Assembly (NCBI RefSeq): GCF_025567385.1
Contig: NZ_JAOQJU010000012.1
Span: 33,325-97,324, forward strand
Source: Claveliimonas acetigenes
Lineage (GTDB): Bacteria > Bacillota > Clostridia > Lachnospirales > Lachnospiraceae
Direction of reading: 5' to 3'
DNA: 64,000 bases
The stretch's first letter is position 1. Each line of letters begins with the position of its first letter. The position numbers and the translations under genes were made by a program. Positions 26,338 to 34,915 of the stretch are shown piece after piece. The notes beneath the pieces are model-generated. The model searched no databases. It saw only the letters and a program-made list of their open reading frames with translations, and was not told the origin of the DNA.

Positions 26338-27497
26338 GGCTGTCCCTCCATTTCCTCCAAAACATCCTTCAACAAAGCTTCTTCTTCCCGGCTCATCTGC
26401 CGTCCCTGCATTTCTTCAAAAAAACGGCCGAATACCTGAAGCGGATCGGAAATATCCATAACTTCCTCCTGTTCTTCCATCTTCGTCCGTGTTCGTGTAT
26501 TCTCAACCCTCACTTCTAAAAGGAATGGATATGTTTCCTCCAGACGTTCTCTGAACTGATAGGGTTCCACTTCATCCGTCACTGTAATGCTTACATAGTC
26601 ATTTCTTAGTTTCTTATTTTTTGCTTCTTCCAGTATATTTTCAAATTTCCCTTCTAACCGTCTCACATCCCGGATGGGCGAAAGAGGAACTGCCGTATAT
26701 ACCGGCTCCGTCCCTTTTTCACCCAATTCCACCATTAAGAGGTGTTTGTTATCTTCACTTTCCGAGACAGAATATTTCAGCAAGGTGCCGCAATAGCGAA
26801 ATCTGGAATTTCCAATCTGCTGCGGACGGTGGATATGTCCCAGCGCTGCATAATCGAATTTTTCCAGCACACCAGCATCTACGTTATCCAGTCCTCCCAC
26901 CACAACTGCCTCAGAATCACTTCTCTGCGGCTCATTTCCCCCGAAAGTGTAGAACTGATGGCTGACAAGCACATTCCGCTTAGAAACGTCTATATCTTCC
27001 CGCTCCAAAAGCATACGGACTGCTTCCGTATAAGAGTTCCCCTCCATCTCATCATCCAGAAGGTTCCTTACATATCCCGGCTTCACAAAAGGAAGGAGAT
27101 AAAAATCCACCTCGCCATACGCATCCTGGAATGTTACCTTCTTTAAGTACTCTCCCTGCTCAATCGGCGGCACACCGGCAATATGAATATGATGTCTGTC
27201 AAGAATCTCACTGGCATAGTCAAGTCTTCTCGCTGAATCATGGTTTCCTGCGGTTATTAGGACAGAGATTGGAGGGGCAATATCCGAAAGCTCTGTAAGG
27301 AAGCAGTTAAACACTGTAACTGCTTCCGCTGACGGCACCTGTTTGTCATAGATATCACCGGCAATAACCACTGCATCCGGATGCAAACGCCTTGCCGCCT
27401 CTACCACCTGTGAAAGAATTGCTTCCTGATCTTCCTTTAAATTATAAGAATGTAATTGTTTTCCGATATGAAGATCGGACAGATGAAAAAACTTCAC
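26334..27497 (-). CDS. sbcD: Exonuclease subunit SbcD (Mre11-like nuclease)
   Basis: 387 aa. Phosphoesterase motifs are HLSDLHIGKQLHSYNL at the N-terminus, VIAGDIYDKQVPS, TAGNHDSARRL, SHQFYTFGG and ALGHIHRPQ. It is the Mn-dependent nuclease partner of SbcC; the C-terminal capping region (EEQEEVMDISDPLQVFGRFF) contacts the SbcC coiled-coil base. Typical length. Confidence 0.95.
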   Translation of the reverse strand: MKFFHLSDLHIGKQLHSYNLKEDQEAILSQVVEAARRLHPDAVVIAGDIYDKQVPSAEAVTVFNCFLTELSDIAPPISVLITAGNHDSARRLDYASEILDRHHIHIAGVPPIEQGEYLKKVTFQDAYGEVDFYLLPFVKPGYVRNLLDDEMEGNSYTEAVRMLLEREDIDVSKRNVLVSHQFYTFGGNEPQRSDSEAVVVGGLDNVDAGVLEKFDYAALGHIHRPQQIGNSRFRYCGTLLKYSVSESEDNKHLLMVELGEKGTEPVYTAVPLSPIRDVRRLEGKFENILEEAKNKKLRNDYVSITVTDEVEPYQFRERLEETYPFLLEVRVENTRTRTKMEEQEEVMDISDPLQVFGRFFEEMQGRQMSREEEALLKDVLEEMEGQP

Positions 27498-27551
27498 GAT
27501 GCTCCTCCTTAAACCTTCTCCTGCAAATGTGTGTGAACTCTATTCCCCACT

Positions 27552-29378
27552 TTACGCACTTTTCTCAAACTGTGAATTGTAAAGCTCTGCATAGAATCCA
27601 TTCTGTGCAAGCAATTCTTCATGCGTTCCCTGTTCTACAATGTCGCCGTCTCTCATAACCAAAATCAAATCTGCATCCCGGATTGTAGAAAGCCGGTGAG
27701 CAATGATAAAACTGGTTCTTCCCTTCATCAAATTATCCATCGCCTTCTGGATACGGACCTCAGTTCTGGTATCAACGGAACTGGTAGCTTCATCAAGAAT
27801 CAGAATTTTCGGATCTGCAAGAATTGCTCTCGCAATCGTAAGAAGCTGCTTCTGTCCCTGAGACACATTGCTTGCTTCCTCATTCAATACCATATTATAT
27901 CCGCCTGGCAGCGTCTGCACGAATCGGTGCACATGGGCAGCCTTCGCAGCTTCTACTACCTCCTCGTGAGAAGCATCTAATTTGCCATAGCGAATATTTT
28001 CCTCTATCGTACCATTGAAAAGCCATGTATCCTGAAGCACCATACCGAACATCTGACGAAGCTCGCTCCGATTAAAATCCTTCAGATTATGACCATCCAC
28101 CTTGATTGCACCGCTGTTCACATCATAGAAACGCATCAGCAATTTTATCATGGTCGTTTTCCCTGCTCCGGTAGGTCCTACAATGGCAATTTTCTGTCCC
28201 GGTTCTACTTTCGCATTGAAATCATGGATGATGGTATGATTCGGATTGTACCCAAACTGTACATGTTCAAACTCAACTCTTCCTTCCAGGCCTTCCACCG
28301 ATACCGGATTCGGCACAGTCACATCTTCTTCCTCTTCTTCCAGGAATTCAAAGACACGTTCGGAAGCCGCTGCCGTAGACTGCAGCATATTCGCCACCTG
28401 CGCTACCTGCTGAATCGGCTGGGTAAATTGACGCACATATTGGATAAAGGACTGAATATCTCCTACCTCAATCGTCTGCCGGATTGCCAGATACCCGCCA
28501 AGGATGGATACTGCTACATAACCCAGATTTCCTACAAACTGCATGATTGGCATCATCATACCAGATAAGAACTGAGATTTCCACGCCGACTGATAAAGCA
28601 CATCATTCGTTTCATCAAAAGTACGGATAATATCCTCTTCCTTATTAAATGCCTTCACAATATTCTGCCCGCCGTAGACTTCCTCCACCTGTCCATTGAT
28701 ATGTCCCAGATATTCCTGCTGGTTCTTAAAATACTTCTGAGAACGCTTTACAATCATAGAAATCAATCCCATTGACAAAGGAAGGATTAACAGCGCAACC
28801 ACCGTCATCAGCGGACTGATACTGAGCATCATTACCAAAACACCAATAATAGTTGTTACGGAAGTAATCATCTGCGTCGCGCTCTGATTCAGGCTTTGCC
28901 CCAGGGTATCCACATCATTCGTAATACGGGAAAGAATCTCACCATGCGTCATCTTATCAAAATAATTCATCGGCATCCGATTGATTTTTTCAGAAATTTC
29001 CTTTCTGAGCCGGTACGTCATTTTCTGAGAAATCCCCGTCATAATATATCCCTGGACAAAAGAGAATGCAGCGCTGACAACATACAGGCACAGAAGTCCA
29101 ACCAGTATTTTCCCTATTTTCCCAAAATCAATTCCGCTTCCGCCGGACACCTTACTCACCAGTCCGTTAAAAATCTCCGTAGTCGCCTTTCCGAGAATCT
29201 TAGGACCTACAATATTAAATATGGTTCCTCCGACAGCAAATACAAATACGAAGAAAATCGCTATTTTGTACCTGCCCATATAGTTCATAAGCTTTTTCAT
29301 AGTACCTTTAAAGTCTTTTGCCTTCTCTCCCGGCATTGTTCCGCGTCCCACGGATCCACGTCTTCTTCCTTCTGCCAT
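27552..29378 (-). CDS. ABC exporter half-transporter (second subunit)
   Basis: 608 aa. Six-helix type I exporter domain (residues ~35-330) and nucleotide-binding domain with Walker A IVGPTGAGKTTMIKLLMRF, signature NVSQGQKQLLTIARA, and Walker B ILILDEATSSVDTRTE. The basic N-terminus (RRRGSVGRG) precedes the membrane domain. It follows its partner by 1 bp, in the marR-ABC-ABC arrangement typical of heterodimeric multidrug exporters of Firmicutes (YheHI/LmrCD class). The glutamate after Walker B (LDEA) is present, so this is the catalytically competent site. Confidence 0.92.
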   Translation of the reverse strand: MAEGRRRGSVGRGTMPGEKAKDFKGTMKKLMNYMGRYKIAIFFVFVFAVGGTIFNIVGPKILGKATTEIFNGLVSKVSGGSGIDFGKIGKILVGLLCLYVVSAAFSFVQGYIMTGISQKMTYRLRKEISEKINRMPMNYFDKMTHGEILSRITNDVDTLGQSLNQSATQMITSVTTIIGVLVMMLSISPLMTVVALLILPLSMGLISMIVKRSQKYFKNQQEYLGHINGQVEEVYGGQNIVKAFNKEEDIIRTFDETNDVLYQSAWKSQFLSGMMMPIMQFVGNLGYVAVSILGGYLAIRQTIEVGDIQSFIQYVRQFTQPIQQVAQVANMLQSTAAASERVFEFLEEEEEDVTVPNPVSVEGLEGRVEFEHVQFGYNPNHTIIHDFNAKVEPGQKIAIVGPTGAGKTTMIKLLMRFYDVNSGAIKVDGHNLKDFNRSELRQMFGMVLQDTWLFNGTIEENIRYGKLDASHEEVVEAAKAAHVHRFVQTLPGGYNMVLNEEASNVSQGQKQLLTIARAILADPKILILDEATSSVDTRTEVRIQKAMDNLMKGRTSFIIAHRLSTIRDADLILVMRDGDIVEQGTHEELLAQNGFYAELYNSQFEKSA

Positions 29379-29379
29379 A

Positions 29380-31560
29380 TTAGCCCACCTCCTTCATATC
29401 ATCTTCCAGTTCTTTTTCAGATAACTGAGAAGACGCAATCTGGTAATATGCATCACAGTTCTTTAACAGCTCTTTATGCGTTCCAATTCCGGCGATCTTT
29501 CCATCATCCAGCACAATAATCTGTTCCGCATGTAATATCGTACTAATTCTTTGCGCAACAATAATAACCGTACTGTCCTCCGTCTTGGATTTCAATGCAT
29601 TTCTAAGCTTTACATCTGTCTTATAATCAAGTGCTGAAAAACTATCATCGAAAATATACACTTTCGGATGCTTTGCAATGGCTCTTGCAATAGAAAGTCT
29701 CTGCTTCTGACCTCCTGAAACATTGGATCCGCCTTGTGAAATCGGACTTTCATACTTTTTCTTCTTTGTCTGAATAAACTCTGTGGCCTGTGCGATTTCA
29801 GCCGCTTCCTCCATCTCTTCCCTGCTTCCGTCAGAATTGCCATATAAAATGTTCGATGCAATATTACCGGAAAACAGTACGCCTTTCTGCGGCACATACC
29901 CAAGCTGATCCCGCAGTTCATGCTGGGTAATATCACGGATATCTACGCCGTCTATCGTAATCTTTCCTTCTGTCACATCATAAAACCTCGGGATCAGATT
30001 CACCAGCGTAGACTTGCCGCTTCCCGTACTTCCGATAATCGCTGTCGTCTGTCCCGGCTTTGCCGTAAATGTCAAATCATGCAGCACATCTTCCTCTGCC
30101 CCGGGATACCGGAAAGATACACGGTCGAAAACAACCTCTCCCCTGGAATTCTCCGGCAAATGTTTTGGCTGCTCTTTGTCTAAAATCGAGGACTGGCTCT
30201 GCAGCACCTCATCTACACGGGTTGCAGAAACCGCTGCCCTTGGGAGCATAACGCTAATCATACAAATCATCAGGAATGCCATAATAATCTGCATGGTATA
30301 CTGGATAAACGCCATCATATCTCCAACTTGCATGGTTCCGGAGTCCACGCTATGGGAACCGCTCCACACAATTAATACCGTAATCCCATTCATAATCAAC
30401 ATCATCAAAGGCATCATGAAGGTCATAGCTCTATTAACAAACAAGTTGACCTTCATCAAATCCCGGTTTGCCTTATCGAACCGCTTTTCTTCATATTTTT
30501 CTGTACTGAAAGCACGAATGACCGGAAGCCCCGTCAAAATTTCCCTTGCTACCAGATTCAAACGGTCAACCAGACTCTGCACCCTTTTAAACTTCGGCAT
30601 AACTACCGCAAACAAAACAATAACAACCAGAAGGATCAAAATAACTGCCAGTGCGATAATCCAGGACATATCCACATTGGTGTTGAATACTTTCCACACG
30701 CCTCCTACTGCCAAAATCGGCGCATAGAGCACCATCCTGAGAATCATAACGATCAGCATCTGAATCTGCTGGATATCATTGGTACTTCTCGTAATCAACG
30801 ACGCAGTAGAGAATTTATCAAATTCTGCATTGGAAAAACTAATAACCTTCTTAAATACATTTCCCCTCAGTCCGCGGCCTATACCCGCGCCCACACGAGA
30901 CGCCATCAATCCTACCAGAATACTTGCCAGCATGCCAAGCGCAGCCAGCGCCAGCATCTTACCGCCGGTTGTCAGGATATATCTATTCTGCATCGCTTCT
31001 GTATCAAGTCCGATATTTTCATAGGCGCCTTTGATATAACTGGTTGCCGCCTGTTCTGTCATCGTCTCCGGCATATCTTCCATCTGTGCATACATCTGGT
31101 CTAACATCGCATCCCGCTGACTGTCTTCCATAGGCATCTGCATCTGCGCTTTCATCTCTTCCGGCATATCGCTTTCTGATTCAAAACCAAGCTCAAATAA
31201 CATGGGTTTTCCCATAATGTCAGCAAGTTCCCGGAGCTGTTCTTCATCTTCCAGTATAGAAGATTTCAATCGGTATACCACGCCTTCATAATCATAGCTA
31301 TCTTCATCGTCCGTCTCATATGCTTCCTGAACTGTCTGCCTGTCCCTGGACGGAATCAGCATCAGCAATTTATTAAAGTCTTCCTCTCCGATATACTCCG
31401 GTACGCTTTCATCAATACCACCCTGCTGAATTCCTACATTTACAATGTCAGAAGTGTAGCCTGGCAGCGATAAGTCACAATATGCCTGCACAATCAGTAC
31501 ACAAAGAATTGCCACAACTGCGCCTGCATACGGCTTTAAAAATTTCAGTAGTTTACTCAT
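29380..31560 (-). CDS. ABC exporter half-transporter (first subunit) with large extracellular loop
   Basis: 726 aa. TM1 is followed by an acidic, Met/Gln-rich insertion of ~140 residues (about 40-195; DIVNVGIQQGGIDESVPEY) before TM2, predicted outside the cell. Then come the remaining exporter helices and an NBD with Walker A IIGSTGSGKSTLVNLIPRF, signature NVSGGQKQRLSIARA, and Walker B VYIFDDSFSALDYKTD. Asp replaces the catalytic Glu (FDDS), giving the usual degenerate site of heterodimeric exporters. It overlaps the upstream marR gene by 8 nt. The insertion is characteristic of this clostridial exporter group. Confidence 0.9.
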   Translation of the reverse strand: MSKLLKFLKPYAGAVVAILCVLIVQAYCDLSLPGYTSDIVNVGIQQGGIDESVPEYIGEEDFNKLLMLIPSRDRQTVQEAYETDDEDSYDYEGVVYRLKSSILEDEEQLRELADIMGKPMLFELGFESESDMPEEMKAQMQMPMEDSQRDAMLDQMYAQMEDMPETMTEQAATSYIKGAYENIGLDTEAMQNRYILTTGGKMLALAALGMLASILVGLMASRVGAGIGRGLRGNVFKKVISFSNAEFDKFSTASLITRSTNDIQQIQMLIVMILRMVLYAPILAVGGVWKVFNTNVDMSWIIALAVILILLVVIVLFAVVMPKFKRVQSLVDRLNLVAREILTGLPVIRAFSTEKYEEKRFDKANRDLMKVNLFVNRAMTFMMPLMMLIMNGITVLIVWSGSHSVDSGTMQVGDMMAFIQYTMQIIMAFLMICMISVMLPRAAVSATRVDEVLQSQSSILDKEQPKHLPENSRGEVVFDRVSFRYPGAEEDVLHDLTFTAKPGQTTAIIGSTGSGKSTLVNLIPRFYDVTEGKITIDGVDIRDITQHELRDQLGYVPQKGVLFSGNIASNILYGNSDGSREEMEEAAEIAQATEFIQTKKKKYESPISQGGSNVSGGQKQRLSIARAIAKHPKVYIFDDSFSALDYKTDVKLRNALKSKTEDSTVIIVAQRISTILHAEQIIVLDDGKIAGIGTHKELLKNCDAYYQIASSQLSEKELEDDMKEVG

Positions 31561-32032
31561 GAATCTGTCTGCTCCTTTCTGTCATAACCTTTGCCTCCTG
31601 CTTCATAAGATTATCCTGCATCTGAAGAAGAAAGCGCCTAGCCAATATCTGCTCCTCTCGTGAAAAGCCATCAAACATCTTCTCCTCCATACGGGCAAGC
31701 GCTGCCCTGATTTCTCCTACACAATTCTTCCCCTTATCGGTCAATGTGATTCGGATAATCCTTTGATCCTCTTTATCTGGGTTGCGCGTCACAAACCCAT
31801 TCTTCTCCATCTTCTGAAGCATCACGGTCATAGATGGCGGCTTTACACACATTTTTCCGGCAATTTCCCGCTGCGATAACGTACCTTCATTATCCAGAAC
31901 GAACAAAACTCCCGCCTGCCCCGCCTTTAACTCATATTTCTCCAGTTGATCCATCACCTGATATCTTAGTATATGACCCAGATGATGCAAAATCATCACA
32001 CTGGGGACATCTTTTACAGCATATTCTTTCAT
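31553..32032 (-). CDS. MarR family transcriptional regulator
   Basis: 159 aa winged-helix regulator with GTLSQREIAGKMCVKPPSMT (recognition region) and RNPDKEDQRIIRITLTDKGK (wing). It heads the operon with two ABC exporter genes. A palindromic operator (32059-32072) just downstream of its promoter predicts autorepression relieved by a ligand, probably a compound pumped by the exporter. GGAGGTGG is 9 nt before the ATG. Confidence 0.9.
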   Translation of the reverse strand: MKEYAVKDVPSVMILHHLGHILRYQVMDQLEKYELKAGQAGVLFVLDNEGTLSQREIAGKMCVKPPSMTVMLQKMEKNGFVTRNPDKEDQRIIRITLTDKGKNCVGEIRAALARMEEKMFDGFSREEQILARRFLLQMQDNLMKQEAKVMTERSRQIHE

Positions 32033-32058
32033 CTCATATTTCCACCTCCATTATATTA

Positions 32059-32072
32059 GTTAGAAGTCTAAC
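32059..32072 (-). promoter_or_regulatory. MarR-type operator
   Basis: Perfect palindrome GTTAGA-AG-TCTAAC, beginning about 5 nt downstream of the -10 and so covering the predicted transcription start of the marR-ABC-ABC operon. Confidence 0.7.
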
Positions 32073-32076
32073 AGTT

Positions 32077-32105
32077 ATCTTAGTAACAATTCCCAAAAAA
32101 GTCAA
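32077..32105 (-). promoter_or_regulatory. Promoter of the marR-ABC-ABC operon
   Basis: Minus strand TTGACT (32100-32105), 17 nt, TAAGAT (32077-32082). Confidence 0.65.
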
Positions 32106-32176
32106 TGATAAGGGATTTATTTAAGATTTATATAATAATTATTTACAAAAAATTAATTAAACAACTAACTAAAATA

Positions 32177-32205
32177 GCCCCATCCGCTTTCATCCCGGAT
32201 GGGGC
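32177..32205 (-). terminator. Terminator of the ArsS operon
   Basis: Perfect 10-bp GC-rich stem GCCCCATCCG / CGGATGGGGC, 9-nt loop, then TATTTTAG on the minus strand. Confidence 0.82.
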
Positions 32206-32223
32206 CAGTCACTTCTATCTTAT

Positions 32224-32670
32224 CTACAACTCTTTTAATATTTCTACTGCCGTCTCTACAACGCCCGGACAGAAATCCATCATCAGATTTTCTTCCATTA
32301 CCTTTTCAAATTCGCCCGGCTTGGAAATGTCATGTCCCAGCAGCTCCCTGCACAGGCAGGAAGGATATTTCTCTGCAAATTTCTCTTTAAATTCAGCTAC
32401 CTTCTTCATCATGATTACCTTCTGATCCATGTCATCTTCTTTAAAATGACCATACTTCAGACCAATCACCATGAGCGCTCCCGTCACGGCTCCGCAGGTC
32501 TCACCACACTGCATTCCGCCGCCAAAGCATGCTGATACCTTCCGCAGAAGTTCTTTGTCCACCTTAAGCTCCTCCGCAAACTGCTCCGCCACTACCTGCG
32601 AACAGTCAATCTGCTGAAGGAATAAGGATTGAATTTCCTCTCTTGTCATTAAATGTTCCCTTTCTTCCAT
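32224..32670 (-). CDS. C_GCAxxG_C_C family redox protein
   Basis: 148 aa. The defining cysteines are QIDCSQVVAEQF, VSACFGGGMQCGETCGAVTG and CLCRELLGHD, then DFCPGVV. This is the C_GCAxxG_C_C family (PF09719), thought to be redox or metal-binding; its members are often next to selenium/arsenic-related or oxidoreductase genes. It is third in the operon with the CMD protein and ArsS-like radical SAM enzyme. Biochemical role unknown. Confidence 0.85.
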   Translation of the reverse strand: MEEREHLMTREEIQSLFLQQIDCSQVVAEQFAEELKVDKELLRKVSACFGGGMQCGETCGAVTGALMVIGLKYGHFKEDDMDQKVIMMKKVAEFKEKFAEKYPSCLCRELLGHDISKPGEFEKVMEENLMMDFCPGVVETAVEILKEL

Positions 32671-32683
32671 TCTTCAATAAACT

Positions 32684-33667
32684 CTATTCTGTCGCTCCGC
32701 CGCAGCTTGAGCCTTGTCCTGCCGTACACCCATAACAATGCTTACCCAGACAGATTTTTCTGGATTTAAACGGCTTGCCGACCCAGTCAAAAATGGTTTC
32801 TCCCGTAAGAATCGGAAGCTCTGCTGCCTGGTTAAAATCGCAGTCATAAAGCCGTCCGTCATACCCTACAGAAATCTGAAAACGGCACATCAGCCCCGGA
32901 AGCGTAGCGCCGTTAAAGGACTGATATAATTTTGTCATATAAGATTCCAGATTCCCGCTTCTCTTAAGGAACGCCCCAAAACGTCCGGTCGGATTATTGG
33001 TAATGGTAAACAGAGAATTAAATACAATTCCAAAATCATTGCCTAATTTCTCTTTGTATTCTCTTTCCATCGCCGCCTGTACCGGCGGAAAATATGCCCC
33101 CGCCGGATTATATACCATATTTAACACCAGCTCAGGATCTTTTCCATATCCCAGATCATTCAATATTTTAATCACCTGAATCGCTTTGTCAAATGTCCCC
33201 TCACCGCGGACGCGATCCATCTCCTTCGCTCTATAATAAGGAAGAGAACAGACTATTTCTATCTTATGCTTCGCATAAAATTCCGGCAGATGCTGATACT
33301 TTTCTTCTAACAAAATCGCCAGATTCGTTCTTACGATTACGTGATCGCATACCTGACATGCATGTTCTACCAGCCACTCAAAATCCGGATTCATCTCCGG
33401 CGCCCCGCCTGTGATGTCAATGGTTCCCGGCTTTTGTTCTTCGCATACCTTAATACATGCCTCCATCACGTCTTTTCCCATAATCTCCGTACGGTTCGGT
33501 CCTGCTTCCACATGGCAATGCTTACACGCCAGATTACAGAGTCTCCCCACATTAATCTGCATAACTTCCAGCTTATCTGTCGTATGTATCCATTCCTCAT
33601 TATCCACCTTCGTCTCAAATGCAGGAATATCCGTTAATGCTTCTAAATTCTCCATTGCAACATTCAT
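32684..33667 (-). CDS. arsS: ArsS-like radical SAM protein (arsenosugar-type)
   Basis: 327 aa. The radical SAM cluster motif is GRLCNLACKHCHVEAGPN (CxxxCxxC), followed by TIDITGGAPEMNPDF (GGE-like). The C-terminal DUF3641-type region has CRFQISVGYDGRLYDCDFN and ends with CYGCTAGQGSSCGGATE. This layout matches the ArsS family named in arsenosugar biosynthesis, some members of which are selenoproteins near the C-terminus; this one has Cys codons. No ArsM methyltransferase is adjacent, so the arsenosugar role is only by homology. Confidence 0.82.
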   Translation of the reverse strand: MNVAMENLEALTDIPAFETKVDNEEWIHTTDKLEVMQINVGRLCNLACKHCHVEAGPNRTEIMGKDVMEACIKVCEEQKPGTIDITGGAPEMNPDFEWLVEHACQVCDHVIVRTNLAILLEEKYQHLPEFYAKHKIEIVCSLPYYRAKEMDRVRGEGTFDKAIQVIKILNDLGYGKDPELVLNMVYNPAGAYFPPVQAAMEREYKEKLGNDFGIVFNSLFTITNNPTGRFGAFLKRSGNLESYMTKLYQSFNGATLPGLMCRFQISVGYDGRLYDCDFNQAAELPILTGETIFDWVGKPFKSRKICLGKHCYGCTAGQGSSCGGATE

Positions 33668-33670
33668 TTT

Positions 33671-34003
33671 CTACAGCTCCAGTTTCTTCACGATATTTTT
33701 CATCTGTACTCCATGCACCAGGGACGCACCGCCGCGGATAGCCGCCGCAACATGTACTGCCTCTGTCATCTGCTCTTCACTGACGCCTTTTCCCAGACAA
33801 TCATTGGTATACGCATCAATACAATATGGACACTGTACTGTATGTGCCACTGCAAGCGCAATTAATGATTTCTCCCGGGCTGTCAATGCTCCCTCTGCAA
33901 ATACGGCATTGTAATAAGAGAAAAACTTCTCCCCAAGTTCCTGTGCTTCCTCTGCAATTGTTCCAAATTTCGCCAAATCGGCCGGATTGTAGTATGTTTC
34001 CAT
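33671..34003 (-). CDS. Carboxymuconolactone decarboxylase/AhpD-like protein (arsenosugar-associated peroxidase type)
   Basis: 110 aa from the ATG at 34003. Redox motif VQCPYCIDAYTND (CxxC of AhpD-like CMD proteins), then GASLVHGVQMKNIVKK. GGAGG 8 nt upstream decides this start over the upstream GTG/ATG codons. It is 3 bp upstream of the ArsS-like gene, an association found in the TIGR-named arsenosugar peroxidase-like family. It may be a thiol peroxidase partner. Confidence 0.82.
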   Translation of the reverse strand: METYYNPADLAKFGTIAEEAQELGEKFFSYYNAVFAEGALTAREKSLIALAVAHTVQCPYCIDAYTNDCLGKGVSEEQMTEAVHVAAAIRGGASLVHGVQMKNIVKKLEL

Positions 34004-34022
34004 TTTCATTTCCTCCTTTGCA

Positions 34023-34043
34023 GCGCCGGTATCCCCCGGCGCC
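34023..34043 (-). promoter_or_regulatory. GC-rich hairpin in the 5' leader of the CMD-ArsS operon
   Basis: GCGCCGG and CCGGCGC are separated by a few bases directly before the AAAGGAGG ribosome site. It could stabilise the leader or act as an attenuating structure. No U-tract follows. Confidence 0.45.
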
Positions 34044-34158
34044 AATAATATTTCATTAAGTTTGTTACTACTATCCTACCATGATTTCCGGAATCCATAT
34101 AATTAATTATTTTTATAACTGCGCCGATATATAGTCTGCTTCTATAAAAACTGCCCTA

Positions 34159-34505
34159 TTATTTTCCAAACTTCTCCACAAACCTCATAATAATCGTTGC
34201 ACATTCTGCGCGGGCAGCATTGCCCTGCGGGTCAATTCTCGTGCCGTTATCTTTGCCGGTAATAATCTCATTGCCCAGAGAATCGCATTGGTAAACCACA
34301 TTCCATCCGGCACATCCGGGAACTTCGTTGTATACGCCACCTCTGGTGTATTGTTCATCCGGTGAAGGATTACCGCAAACTGGGCACGGGCAAGGGACTG
34401 GCCTGGGCCGAAGGTTGTGTCATTTAAACCTGTCATCAGACCGTCTACAGCACACAGTATGATGGATTCCAGACGCCGGGCTTCACCCCGCACATCGTAC
34501 TTCTT
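34159..34505 (-). pseudogene. Remnant of an S-layer homology (SLH) domain protein
   Basis: The minus strand reads GLMTGLNDTTFGPGQSLARA then QFAVILHRMNN ... FPDVPDGMWFTNAILWA, a textbook SLH repeat. The frame is then lost after LWA. The shifted frame continues NEIITGKDNGTRIDPQGNAA then RAECATIIMRFVEKFGK-stop, the last SLH repeat. One missing A (GCA-AT for GCA-AAT) restores the frame. The upstream body of the protein is absent; the fragment sits right behind trxA. This is a dead 3' end of a surface protein gene. Confidence 0.85.
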
Positions 34506-34516
34506 ATTTTCTCAGC

Positions 34517-34828
34517 TTACTTTCCGAGCATAGCGAGAAGCTCCGCCTTACTCTTCGCTCCCATCTCTCTTTTCACCATCTCACCGTCTTTGAATACCAT
34601 CAATGTAGGGATGGACATAACTCTGTACTGTTTCGCAAGCTCCATCTGCTCGTCTACATTGACCTTACAGATTTTCACATCCGTAAGCTCTTCTCCCAAT
34701 TCTTCGACAATCGGAAGAACCATCTGGCACGGTCCGCACCATTCTGCCCAGAAATCTACTAAAACCGGAATCTTTGATTCCAGAACTTCCTGTTGAAACG
34801 TATCCTTCGTTACATGTATTGCTGCCAT
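34517..34828 (-). CDS. trxA: Thioredoxin
   Basis: 103 aa with the active site FWAEWCGPCQMVLP, cis-proline region SIPTLMVFKDGE and C-terminal helix. A general cytoplasmic dithiol reductant. AGGAAG upstream of the ATG. The SLH remnant follows it, and a TATAAT-type -10 lies at about 34880 on the minus strand. Confidence 0.95.
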   Translation of the reverse strand: MAAIHVTKDTFQQEVLESKIPVLVDFWAEWCGPCQMVLPIVEELGEELTDVKICKVNVDEQMELAKQYRVMSIPTLMVFKDGEMVKREMGAKSKAELLAMLGK

Positions 34829-34915
34829 ATTTTTACTTCCTTTCTTTTCTTCTGTCTATTAGTTTGTTTCCTTACAGCTCTATTATACACTATTTTCCCA
34901 ATAATAAGTGATAAT

